DNA of 64,000 nucleotides from Phragmites australis (lineage: Eukaryota > Streptophyta > Magnoliopsida > Poales > Poaceae), in NCBI RefSeq assembly GCF_958298935.1, contig NC_084927.1, positions 11,126,001 to 11,190,000 on the forward strand. The letters are read 5' to 3'. Each line of letters opens with the position of its first letter. Position 1 is the first letter of the stretch. The notes below the pieces were generated by a model. The model made no database searches. It worked only from the letters and a program-made list of their open reading frames with translations, and was not told where the DNA came from. Shown in pieces: positions 1 to 9,867 of this stretch. Position numbers and translations under genes: made by a program.

Positions 1-941
1 GAATGTCAGGTTCCAAGATGAGATGTACGGCTAAGAACAGGAAGGTGTCGGTTGTCATCACCCAACACTACCCACCCTTCCACCTTGAAAGCAGCAACAT
101 TGCACTATTTATTCTGTCTTTAGTGCTTTGTAGTAGTCGTGTTGCCTTCTCGGTCTCCACACTTTAGAGAGAGGGAGGACGAGCTCTAGCCAAGGAGAAG
201 GGTGGGGCACCGGTGTGTTTGAGAGAAGGGGAGGGGACATAAAGGAGAACCAATCGAGCAGTAGGAGCCCACTGCCGTCTTCCTCCACCACTGAGGCCGA
301 GCACACCACCGCCACCTTCATCCTCCACTGAAGTCCCAAAGCACGCCACCATCATCGTCCTTCACACTATTGTTGTCCTCCATCATGGGGCACCAAACGC
401 ATGCTAAGGTGGGGGATGCTCAGTAGCAGAGGTCGGGGCAGGAACCGACCTCCAATCCCAGCATGAGTAGGAGTTCGTGACTGCAATGACAGTAGTAATG
501 TGCTCCAACTGGTAGTTGATCCAAGCTCTCAAAGGAACAGGAGGCCGCACGAGCATGAGCTAAGGCAAGAGTCGGCCGCCTACCAAAGCACGAGCAAGAG
601 CCTAACCCTAGACAAGAGCCCTAGCCCACAATCACTGACCCTGAGTCTTAGAAGGAGCCCGAATAGGACGCTCATACTATGGCCTTAGGAAACAAGGAGC
701 ACTCATGTTGCACTCGAGGCTTGGGACCAAGGGTTACTTGGGAAATGGCTTTCCTATATAATGCTGACTCATATAGGAGTCGGAAGAGATCAGAAACTGA
801 GCACAAATCCAAGCACAAAATAGGATTGATTGCCATGGTTGATGAATGAGTAGAACAATGACTACATCAAGCTCTCAATTAGGCAAGCATCGACGCCAAT
901 GTAATTGGATAGGCCAGCCCCCTACCCAATAGAGTAGCTAG
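1..941. other. Left edge, no gene recognised
   Basis: I see no coherent coding unit here. The only readable fragments are short, open on both strands and interrupted by stops. The right part (about 430-940) may be a badly decayed upstream portion of the CACTA second-ORF relic that becomes readable from 942, because it lies directly in front of it on the same strand. This is inference only. Confidence 0.4.
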
Positions 942-1215
942 GTGTCAACCCTATTTTTAGAAGCAGATGATGTTGTATATCCTGTCTATGGTATCTTGGA
1001 GGCTACAACATGCAAGCTCCAAGTGTTGTCTTATCAAACCTCGGCGGAGATGATCATGAATAACCGCCCGGTACCCCCAAGTTATGCAAAGGTCCAGGTG
1101 GACCTAGTGATTCGTGACTTCATTGGCACTATGGTGGACATCCTCACAGAAGACGGTACCACAACTGTAGGGGATGCCATACACAACTTCATTCTTTTGT
1201 GCAGGTGCCATATCG
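942..1215 (+). pseudogene. Relic of a CACTA second-ORF protein
   Basis: A plus-strand reading frame of about 90 codons contains 'PPSYAKVQVD', followed by an acidic stretch and 'DAIHNFIL'. The same arrangement, a Ser-Tyr-Ala-x-Val-x-Val-Asp core before a short acidic block, is found on the minus strand at 4224-4598 inside the neighbouring CACTA gene ('ESYAVVEVD'). In grass CACTA elements this region lies in the second ORF, beside the Transposase_24 domain. No start codon is credible and the frame loses meaning after about 1215, just before a block of CACTA subterminal repeats. It is a broken fragment of a different CACTA copy in the opposite orientation to its right-hand neighbour. The similarity is visible by eye only. 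Confidence 0.5.
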
Positions 1216-1309
1216 TCTCGATCCCTCTAGTGTCGGCTTCCTCGATCCCTCCAGCATTGGCCTCCACTACGGCAGAAACCTCCTTCACTACCAGCTCCAA
1301 AACCACCTT

Positions 1310-1520
1310 CACTGCCGGTTTTGGAGCCGACAGTGGGCAACAGGCAGTGATAGTCGTGGACTATCACTACTGGCTCGGTGGACCAACAGTGAAGGGCCTT
1401 ATCACTGTCGGCTCAAGGATTCAGCCGGCAGTGATACCCAAGGCATCACTACCGGCTAAATCCTTCAGCCGACAGTGATAAACCTGAAATCACTGCCGGC
1501 TGAAGGATTCAGCCGGTAAT
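1310..1520. repeat. CACTA subterminal repeat cluster
   Basis: At least six copies of a short motif in both orientations (forms of 'CACTGCCGGCTGAAGGATTC' and its complement) pack this 210-bp block. Clustered, inverted, GC-rich subterminal motifs are the transposase-binding ends of CACTA elements. The block lies at the 3' side of the minus-strand CACTA genes 1754-6525, so it most likely marks that element's end. The exact terminal CACTA and its 3-bp duplication could not be fixed: several 'CACTAC' strings occur (for example near 1364 and 1446). A CT-rich simple repeat follows at about 1527-1592. Confidence 0.65.
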
Positions 1521-1753
1521 GTTTTGCCTCTCCTCCCTCTCTCTATCCTCTTTGTACTCCCTCTCACTCCTCGATCTATCTGTCTCTCTCTCAATACATG
1601 CATACAATGATACATATATTTAATGTAAATTAATAATAAAAGCACCTTCATTAATTCATTGTAATGAACACATATTTCAAGTCATAGGTATCGACAAACA
1701 CACATATATACATAATAGTTCTCACAGGTCAACCCTTGAAAAGTCGGTTGAGT

Positions 1754-2197
1754 TCAGCCACTCCAGTATCCCTCTACTTCTACCTCTACCTCTCCTGCGA
1801 TGACGACCGCGTCTCCGCACTGTCGACTGTTGGCGTGTGTACGTCTGGGGACGCCAGGGGGCCGATTGTGCTGGAGCAGAGGACCCGGCCATACCTGATT
1901 GACTGCAGCGTCACCAAGCTCCAGGCTCGCTGGTGTATCAAAGACATCGATGTCTGACGCCTGGACGCCTCTACGGTTTGATCCTTCGGCCTCCTTCATA
2001 GCACACTGACGGGCCACCCTCTCATCCTCCTCCTCCTGGGCACGCTTCCGGGATGCAGCTTCTTGCTCCTCCGCAGCACACAGCTGATGGGCCAGCCTCT
2101 CATCCTCCTTCTGGGCATGCTTCCTGGCCGCTGCTTCTTGCTCCTCCGCATCATCGTTGGAAGGCCATCCCGTCGATACCAATTTCGCATCATACAT
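1754..2197 (-). pseudogene. Coiled-coil tail of CACTA protein, with internal duplication
   Basis: The minus-strand frame encodes a Glu/Ala/Lys/Arg-rich helix in which a segment of about 26 residues occurs twice in tandem ('EEQEAAARKHAQKEDERLAH', then a close copy). The corresponding DNA at about 2022-2160 is a direct repeat of about 78 bp. The heptad-like spacing suggests a coiled coil. It lies immediately downstream of the Ulp1-like exons, so it is probably the C-terminal exon or tail of the same CACTA second ORF, but I cannot prove the splicing. It could also be an unrelated open frame in GC-rich DNA. Confidence 0.35.
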
Positions 2198-3470
2198 AGT
2201 AATTCATATCATTCATTAATAAATAGTAATTAATGACATACATTAATATCGTGTCATTTGGGAAAATATAATATGTTTTCAAGCCCCTTGGTAGCCTTTC
2301 TCTTTGTTGCATACTCTCTACTAGAAGGAATGGTGTCATCTGAAGATCTATCACACGTGGACGACACGATTGGTTCATGAAACTCGCCGTTTGGGTTGAT
2401 AATATGTTCCAAGAAGAACCTGACGATATGTTCTTGAAGGGCATGTATTTCTGCAGGTTGTAACACATTTGTGCGTAGTTTCGAGCGCTATGTTTAAGAA
2501 TCGAAAGAATTAGTCCTTGAACACGTATAGAAATTGAAAAGAAGGTATCAATATGTTATTTCATACCTCAAGATCATTGAACCTAACAGTGTCTTCGTCT
2601 AGGCTAAATGCGTGCATGTTAGTAACAACATAAAACACACAAAGATTGTTGCCAGCTGGCTGCCTCATACACTTCAAGAGGAAAGGATTCGTCAGTGTAA
2701 TGAATTGAACCTTTTTATTCAGTAGGAAATGCAAGACATGATATTCCCTGCATACCAGAAAGTCAGTTTTTACATCATATTGCTTCCTGAATGGAAAGTA
2801 GATGATACTCTTTTTTGGTATCTTGTGTACGCCATGTATGTGAATATGAATACCAATTAAACTTAGATGCAATCATCGAGAAGATTAAATGATCAAGTTA
2901 ACTTGTTTAGCATGTCGATGAGGTGTTGGTATGTCGTCTGATCTCTCTTTTGTGAGTCCAAGACAATGATCTTGCTCAAGTCTGGGTGGATGACAAGGAG
3001 GATCCAATGAAAACTACAGAATATGTCACCATAGAAAATTAGTACTAGAATCGAGTTTCCCATAAAATGAGGACGCACTGGTGCGTAAAAACAAACTCAT
3101 AACTGTAGGGTAAGAGTATGAATTTCTTGTATTGGTGGTGAAGCAGACTCTTCAATAAGTAGTCCTTGGTGAAGTCTGGATTCTCCCTTATAAGTTTCTG
3201 GTTCACAAGCCCAGGATCGATGAATCCTACTTGCTTATCTAAGTCTTATACGCATGCTTGCATCTCCATTCTACGAAAGAGAGAAGTTAGCTATGCAATT
3301 TCAAGGTACAAGATCATATAACGTGAATTATATGCATAAGTCATTACAGAGTACACACTCTAACTATAGCCAAGTTGAGGGCATTTGCCTATTATACAGT
3401 TCATACAAGTCCTTGAAATACACCCAGAAGGAGCCATCCCCATTGAGGAAATAATCATCTATATATCATA
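2190..3470 (-). pseudogene. Ulp1-like (C48) cysteine protease of a CACTA element
   Basis: This is a broken multi-exon gene for a SUMO-protease-like domain of the kind often carried by grass CACTA second ORFs. Pieces in order on the minus strand: about 3465-3370 ('DGSFWVYFKDLYELYN'), about 3247-3107 ('VGFIDPGLVNQKLI' ... 'FILLPY'), about 3013-2900 ('FHWILLVIHPD' then 'IIVLDS', with the catalytic His and Asp), and about 2720-2570 ('CMRQPAGNNLCVFYV', with the nucleophile Cys after Asn-Asn-Leu). A plausible splice acceptor precedes the His exon ('TTCTGTAG') and a donor follows 2569 ('GAG|GTATG'). All three catalytic residues are visible, but stops and frame changes separate the pieces. What the Ulp1-like domain does in transposition is not known to me. 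Confidence 0.65.
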
Positions 3471-3481
3471 CGGGGAACGCC

Positions 3482-4598
3482 TTAAAACCCTGTCTGGAAT
3501 GCTCCAAGTACCACTGATGTAATCGGTGCATTTGAGTTGTAATCTAGTTTGACCAAAGGTTTGGTCAACTCAAATGGCCATGTAACATCCAACTTCTGGA
3601 GATCTGCTCCCACAGTAAGCTGTGCTAGTTCCTCTGCCATTATTCTTGATTCAGCCAGGAAGTCCTCAATGCTTGGAGCATCCTTAATGATTGGTCCTGG
3701 CTTGCTCTTAGCGCACTTCTTGCTGATGCACTCATAGTCAATCGACGGCTTTCTTGAAGCCACCCCCATCTGTTTAACTTTGGCCATTTTTGTGAAAATT
3801 TTCACGGCATCTTCAGGCACAACAGGCTTCGATGGAGGTGGTGGAGGATGGAAATGAGATGTGACACTGCCATCCACAATCATTTTGGTTTCCTTAGCAG
3901 TGAGTGAATAGACATCCTTGGGTTTTGCCAACTTCTTAGATGCCACCGACTTCTTAGATGATGTTGTCTGCTTGGATGCTGCGGAACCTGATCGTGTTTT
4001 CCAAGCTGATGGCTGGGTTGTTGATGGTGCTGGCTTCTTAAGCGGTGGACTTCTTTGAGGCGATGGCTGAGGAGGTGGACTTCTTCTAGGAGATGGATGA
4101 GGAGAGGGAGATCTAAGAGGCGACGGCGGCCCGAGGTGTACTCGAGAGTAGAGGTTCTCGGGAGTCCTGGTGGAAACACTATGTTGGCCTTCTCCCACGC
4201 AATGAATGTGTGCTCGCTCTCTCCTACAGTGTTCGCCCCCTCCTCTGTGGGTAGTCCACCTCAACATGGCAATACTGGTCAACTGCCTCATCTACTTCGA
4301 CGACAGCGTAGCTCTCCGGTATCGGACGTCTGTGCAATTGTTCATGGGAGCCACAGGGATAAGCCACACTGGAATCCACCTTGATGGTAATGTTTATAGC
4401 ACCAATATGTAGTTCACACGGTGTCCGTGCTATGATGAGGTCCAAAGGATAAATGATGGAGTCAGCTCCTGGAACTCCCATAGATGCATAGCTACTCCGA
4501 GGACCACCGGGTCTGGAGCGCGCACCATTAGGAGACAATTTTGACCATTCCTGTTCTCTCACAATGGCACCCCGTTGACACATGAGGGCTTGGGACAC
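3482..4598 (-). pseudogene. Proline-rich middle of CACTA second-ORF protein
   Basis: Two overlapping minus-strand frames cover this stretch. The upstream one (4598-4224) has the conserved 'ESYAVVEVDEAVDQ' block followed by an acidic 'VDYPQRRGRTL'. The downstream one (4291-3482) is a 269-residue open frame with a Pro/Ser-rich repeat ('SPSPHPSPRRSPPPQPSP' and similar), a Lys/Ser-rich linker, and a C-terminal half ('PSIDYECISKKCAKSKPG', 'SIEDFLAESRIMAEELA') typical of grass CACTA second ORFs between the Transposase_24 and Ulp1 parts. The frame change near 4230-4290 shows the gene is broken. It belongs to the same unit as 6022-6525 (upstream) and 2190-3470 (downstream). Confidence 0.6.
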
Positions 4599-4779
4599 TG
4601 CTTGTGCTATTTTCTTTTGTATGTTTCCTCTCCTTTTTTAGCACTTGTTGAAGCATTTCTATCATCCTAGCTTGTTTTACCTCTTGTTCTACATCTCGCT
4701 CTGCTTGGGATCTCTTTCAACTCTTGTAACTGTCGACATCGCTTGGGAATCCATATTTCCAACCCATCACCCCAACACC

Positions 4780-5071
4780 TCATGTGCGACTATCATGCTC
4801 CTTGTTTCCCAGGGCCAAGGTGAGCTCATCCCTATCCCTGTCTGGCTTGAAAGAGCCTTGTGAAGACTGCTCGTGGGCTTCTGCAAGCTTTTTTGCAAGA
4901 TCTTGCATGGCTTCCAAGTCTTTGGAGGGTTGTAAAGGATAAGCTTCCATCATATGAGTAAGAAGCACCTCTCCCAAGAAGGAAGTGTGTCGATCGTTCT
5001 CTCCAGCCCTCCGTCTCAGGCGTGACACCTCTCTCACACAGTTCATCTAGCTATTATTACCATTGCCTTTC
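4780..5071 (-). pseudogene. CACTA second-ORF linker, helical segment
   Basis: An 88-codon minus-strand frame reads 'FLGEVLLTHMMEAYPLQP', then 'LAKKLAEAHEQSS' and an acidic-basic tail. It continues, across the solo LTR 5072-6021, from the Transposase_24-like segment that ends near 6022. Its position between Transposase_24 and the proline-rich region fits the usual second-ORF layout. About 180 bases between this and 4598 (4599-4779) hold nothing I can name. Confidence 0.45.
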
Positions 5072-6021
5072 TGTTGGGGGAAAATAAACCAGCCTGAGGA
5101 TAATGGTTGAATATTACTATTTAGGTCCCTCCGGAGCCTTGATCTCTGCACCCTCAACTAAAGGCTCGACCTTTGAAGGCATCGAGCTCCTTCACGCCAT
5201 CTCATCATACCTGCGAAGCCTTCCCTTCTTGTAACCAGCCTGGCCTCCCGAAGGCCCAGCCTCCCAAAGCCCGGCCTCCCGAAGCCCGGCCCCCCGAAAC
5301 CTCGGTCTCCCAAAGCCTCGGTCCCCCGTAGCCTCGGCTTCCCAAAGCCCTAGCCTTCCGGAGTCCTGCCTTTCGAAGCCTTCACCTCCCGAAGCCATGC
5401 CTCCTGAGCCCCCCGTCTCCAACTGCTCGAGCTAGCTTCCTGGTGGCTATAGGGTGAGTCATCAGGCCTCAGGAAAGATCTGCCAGAAGGGGACAACAAG
5501 TCATACTTTGCTTGCAAGGAAGTGATCAGCATTAAACGCCTAGGCGGGTGGATGCTACTCTGACACCTCGGTGTAATGGATGCTATCCTGACACCCCTAA
5601 CAATGCAGCGCCGGGCCGCAGTTGGCGATCAGCTCATCCCTCAGGGTGCAGGCATCGCGATGGAACTACGGTAGATATTTATCTCCCATGTAGGGCAGAA
5701 AGTAGTTATCCGGGTTAAGGCCTAGTAATTCGGTCAGATCCCAGATATTAGTACATTGTGATAACTTGTATACCATGCTACGCATGGCCCTATAAATAGG
5801 GGCAATGGTTGCTTGGGCTAGAAGAGTCTAGACGGCTGAAAGACATAGAGGTGAAAAAATACCAAGTCACATTTTGATACTCCCCTAGATCAATCCATTT
5901 TTTCTACCATCAATATATTTGTGGTGTTCCTTCCTCTTAAACTTAGTCTCCAAGCTTGAGTCTCCTCCTTAGAAGAAACTCTCGCCGTACTTGCTAGGGC
6001 AAGATAAACTCTTGCTCCAAC
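5072..6021 (+). repeat. Solo LTR of a B-family (Tat-type) Gypsy element
   Basis: The block starts 'TGTTGGGGGAAAATAAACC'. Its last about 500 bp (5523-6019) match 28208-28710, which is the 5' LTR of the Gypsy element B just before that element's PBS. No internal region is present, so this is a solo LTR left by LTR-LTR recombination. It interrupts the CACTA reading frame, which runs from 6525 to 6022 and resumes at 5071. The flanks are CTTTC (5067-5071) and CCTTC (6022-6026), an imperfect 5-bp target duplication, so the exact right edge is uncertain by 2 bp. A tandem array of a 14-15-bp unit ('CCTCCCGAAGCCCGG' type) fills 5236-5400. Confidence 0.7.
5791..5800 (+). promoter_or_regulatory. TATA box of the solo LTR
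   Basis: 'TATAAATAGG' lies about 230 bp before the LTR end, in the expected U3 position and in the orientation of the element. The homologous position in element B (about 28481) has decayed to 'AATAAATAGG'. Confidence 0.6.
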
Positions 6022-6525
6022 CCTTCCTTCCTCACATACCCACGACTGCCGACTCTATTGGGCTACAAGTTCTTCTTTGAGTTTGCTTTGTTCTTCTCAC
6101 TCCGCAAAGGCTTGCCAATGATCTTCCAGTTGCAGCCATTTGCGGAAATCTGGTATTGTACCTTTTTGCACAAACGTTCTGTTCAGTGTCCCCTTCCAGT
6201 TCTTAAATCAAAGGCCCATGATCATTAGCATCTTACGCTTAACTACTTCCATATCAGTCTCTTTAGGAAAGTCGAACTTCTCTAATATCTAGGACTACAA
6301 TATGTCGTTCTTGATCGAATCAGGAACCACATGTGGATCACCTTGTTCAACAGTCCATAATCTGTAGCTGATGGGCACGTGATCCTTAACAGCAATCCCA
6401 CAGACTGACTTGTATGGCCCTAGAACTCTCTCTGTTGTAGTTGGCTCCCCTGCTGGTGAGACCTCCATTATCACAAATCGCGGGACCTCGGACACGATGC
6501 CGCTCCTGGGATTGCTCATTGTCAT
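6022..6525 (-). pseudogene. Transposase_24-type (Ptta/En/Spm) domain of a CACTA element
   Basis: The minus-strand reading begins inside the domain with 'GPYKSVCGIAVKDHVPIS', then 'LWTVEQGDPHVVPDSIK'. After a stop it continues in a second segment with 'VKRKMLMIMG', 'NWKGTLNRTFVQKGTIPDF', 'KWLQLEDHWQAF' and 'NRVGSRGYVRKE'. These are hallmarks of the plant transposase Ptta/En/Spm family (PF03004), which in CACTA elements binds the subterminal repeats. At least two in-frame stops are present. The 5' part is cut off by element T inserted at 6532, and the 3' continuation is separated by the solo LTR. No start codon survives. Confidence 0.7.
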
Positions 6526-8594
6526 GACCCTTGTGAGGAACCGTCCAAATAGTATTCTAATTAATCATCAGGAGGATCATTATTCATAATCACAACCTCG
6601 ACGATTAACCAGAATACCATTCCGGTAGTCCCGGCACGTGTTTTGTGTCCAGGATCGGAACACATGCCTCCCAAACTCAAATATCACAACACAGTTTAAT
6701 AGAGAGCAAATAATTAAACTGGATTACCATTATTAAACACGCAACTGCTTCCACAATTTACAACAAAACAGGAACAACAACAACTATGCAGCGGAAGAAA
6801 AACCTATACAACAAAAGAGTATGGAGCCGTATGCCCTTAGGCTCCATACCAAAAACGCCGGAGTTCGGAGTAGAAGGTGCTACTCCTGCCCGCCACCCTG
6901 ATCGGCAGGCAAAAAGTAGCCGAACACTGCCTCTCCCTCGCCAACATAAGAACCTGAAAGCAACTTAAGGGCAGCACCCCTTAGTACGAAGGTACTAGCA
7001 AGTCTTACACAGTATGAGTATATATATATTCTCGACTCCAAGGATCATGCATTTAAAGCTGTAGCAAGGATTAAGACATGTTTAAGTTCATTAAGCAGTA
7101 AGCAACCTAGACTCTAGGTGTAAGCAACTGACTTAACCAACCACCGACTCAAACCCTGCCAACCAACTGATCAGAACAGATATATGAACAACAAGTGTAT
7201 AAAAGCAAACCATTCCCACCAACCCACCAACCACATACCGACCAAACCACCCCAATCCAACCATGCCACAACCCACATCGAAACTCTACGACCAAAACAT
7301 GGTCGCTCGGTGGAGATAAGCTATAGCGATGCTCATGACCGAGAGCGCGATAGTTCGAACTGGTTATACACCCTGCAGGGGGATACTCCTGGACCCACAC
7401 GACACAGGGACCATACGGCTTGTGCCACCCGCTAAGATGCGCACAAGGGGGTACCCGTGACAACCTTTCCCAACCAGGCCCAACCATGTGGATCAACCAT
7501 AGCTCGGCACGGCGGTATTAGAACTACTCCCCGAGCAAAATAATACCGCTAAAAGCCCGGACTCAAACCGGACTCACACCGTCTATGACGAGGCCCACAT
7601 GACCACGTCTGTGAAGGTAATCGGCTCGCCTACCATTATATCAGCATGTGGTGAGTAAGGTATGTGCTAAAGCCGACTACACCGACGATCGGTGCTTAAC
7701 CGGTGCAAGCGGTCTACGGTGTCCGGGTTCCCTCCCCGAACTGCCTGAGGACTCCTCGTGAGCAGATGACACCCCTAACACCGCCCACACCTCGTCTCAA
7801 CTCACCACTCACCAAACCGACTCATCATCAACACAACCACAAATGTGAACAGGTAATAAGTCCTAGGCTCGCGACAACGGTGGACGCCGTCGTCGACTTC
7901 TACCGGAAAGCCTAAGTACCACTAAGCATAGCGAACTAAAATTTGACCGCGACGACACCACTAGGCTCCTAGGAACAACACATGACACGTGACCGAAATG
8001 GGATAATGCATCGGCATAGGTTCTACCCAACTCGGTACCTGACACATGCAATGTATACATAAGCATAGATAACATATTAAATTTTCAAGTAGACACAGTG
8101 CAATATGAACGATGCTTGCCTTGCTGCCCTGGATTAGAAAGGTGGGACGCCTCACGATCACCCACGGCCTCCAGGATCGACGGATCAGCGTTCACTATAG
8201 AGAGCAACGCGTGCAATGTAATGAGCATGTATGAAATGCGACCATATAAGAAAAATATGCTCCACAATACATGACAATATTTTTCCCAGATCACACTATA
8301 CAAAATAAGAGTTTTCCCAGTGGTCTCACGAATTTCGAACATGGCATTGACTATTTGTGCTTTAACTAAGCTGAAACACATTTAATCAATAAATAAATTC
8401 TCAGAACATATTTAATGAGTTTCAACATTTTTAACATGTAGTTCATATTCCTACGAAGCCAACGCAACTGGTCTCATGAAGTTTGAAGTTCGTACGAATT
8501 AACTATGAATTTTACAAGCTACCAGCTTCCAGGAAAGCCTGATAACCGCCCTGCGACCACTGCTACAGTACTTGGGGGTACCGGGGTGATCAGT

Positions 8595-8885
8595 GCTCGG
8601 GTACCCGGAATGAACTGTGCTCGGTGCTCGGATGAACAGTACCCGACGGGGTACTCAGGATGAACAGTGCTCAGGGGTGCTCGGTGAACAATACCCGGAA
8701 GTGCTCAGGATGAACCGTGCTCGGGGTGCTCAGTGAACAGTACCCGGAAGTGCTCGGGATGAACCGTGCTCGGTTGCTCGGTGAACAGTACCCGAAAGTG
8801 CTGGGTGCTCGGGTGAACAGTACTCGAGGTGCTGGGGCGAACAATACCCATAGTGCTCGGGTGAACAGTATCCCCGGGCTACAGT
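8595..8885. repeat. Minisatellite inside one T LTR
   Basis: Repeated blocks of about 45-52 bp are built from 'GTGCTCGGG' and 'GTGAACAGTACCCG' cores, at least six in a row and imperfect. The sister LTR (near 17165) goes straight from 'GTGATCAGT' to 'AAAATCAGCC', so the array is present in only one of the two LTRs. Confidence 0.85.
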
Positions 8886-9483
8886 AAAATCAGCCTCGTG
8901 CAGCTCCAGAACAGCAGCCATTACGAAGGGAAAAATTGGGCTAAACTAACCTGGGAGTCTCTCTAAATCAAAAGTAAAAATGTCTAGAAGGGTGTACAGG
9001 GTCTAGACTTTGCTCAACCGCCTAGCAACATGATTCCTAACTCAAATCCACATTAATCCTCATTTGTTCCGAGACTGAAGAACTTTAAGAACTTTGCCAC
9101 CCTAGTTCCAGATTCAAGATCTATCCAACCAAAAATGAGCATACTTGCCATGGGAGCCTAGCAGACTCACCCAATGTCCTTTGCTGAGGTTGGTGACCGC
9201 CAGTTGAAGGAGGAAACGACGGAAAATGGCTTGGAGAAGAGAGGAAAAACTGCTGCTTCCTTGCTTCTCGCAAAGAACACCAAACAAGTTCATAACCAGC
9301 TCGAATTTCCTTCGGGGAAACTGAAAATGAATTGGATGGACGAGTAGTCCTTGAGCTGGTGGTCACGCGAGTACCACATACGTACCTTGATCTTGCTCCT
9401 AGAGGTAGGGATCCCAAAGGGAAAAATGGAGCCTAAGAGAGAGAGTGAGAGACAGCCAACTCCAACTTGCTTCCTCAAAAAGC

Positions 9484-9492
9484 CTTATATGG
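9484..9492 (-). promoter_or_regulatory. TATA box of element T LTR
   Basis: 'CCATATAAG' on the minus strand, repeated in the other LTR at 27745-27753. It is followed by 'GCAAGTTGGAGTTGGC' and a CT repeat, as in many plant LTR promoters. Transcription would start around 9450-9460. Confidence 0.6.
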
Positions 9493-9758
9493 TGGAGTGG
9501 GTGAGAAGTACGTATGGGCAAGTTTGAGGGGGAGAGAGAGCTGTTGCCCACTTATAGAGAGATATTTTCCATACAAATGGGCCCCATTCACCTAGAGGAA
9601 AAATCTAGACTTGCTTCTAGCTCCTTTATTTCTCTTAGTTTCCTTCTCCCACCTCATTGATGCAAAGTGAGGTGCTCCAGTGACCCAAACTGGAACATGA
9701 AACTGAAATTGCATGCTTTTAGATTAAAACACACAATTACGGATTTTGGGACGTGACA

Positions 9759-9795
9759 AACCTCCCCCCCTAAAAAGAATCTCGTCCCAAGATTC
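9759..9795 (-). promoter_or_regulatory. Polypurine tract and adjoining hairpin of element T
   Basis: On the minus strand 'CTTTTTAGGGGGGGAGGTT' abuts the LTR start TGTCACG, as a plus-strand primer should. Just upstream, GAATCTCG/CAAGATTC (9777-9784 and 9788-9795) form a hairpin with a 3-nt loop and one mismatch. The same stem is perfect in the two related copies at 22044-22062 and 28038-28056. Confidence 0.75.
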
Positions 9796-9867
9796 AGTAC
9801 GAGTCGGGGAGAGAACGATGAGCACACTCATGTGAGAGATTCCAAATATGCCATATTACGACATCTT

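Larger units (their letters stand above)
6532..9758 (-). repeat. Element T, 3' LTR (low-coordinate copy)
   Basis: 3227 bp, beginning on the + strand with 'TGTGAGGAACCGTCC' and ending 'GGGACGTGACA'. It matches 15106-17726 plus 27704-28019 closely, except for an extra minisatellite of about 290 bp (8595-8885). The first about 1.6 kb (the R-U5 side) is also shared with the LTRs of N and the solo LTR 56282-60241, whereas the rest (U3) is not. Open frames of about 115 codons in it are treated as non-coding. Confidence 0.9.

Noticed and set aside
7149..7496. A 115-codon minus-strand open frame repeated in every T/N LTR (also 15723-16070, 18309-18671, 23990-24352)
   Set aside because: It recurs because the LTR recurs. 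In the diverged solo LTR the matching stretch near 59280-59445 is frame-broken, and no domain or codon signature supports a protein.
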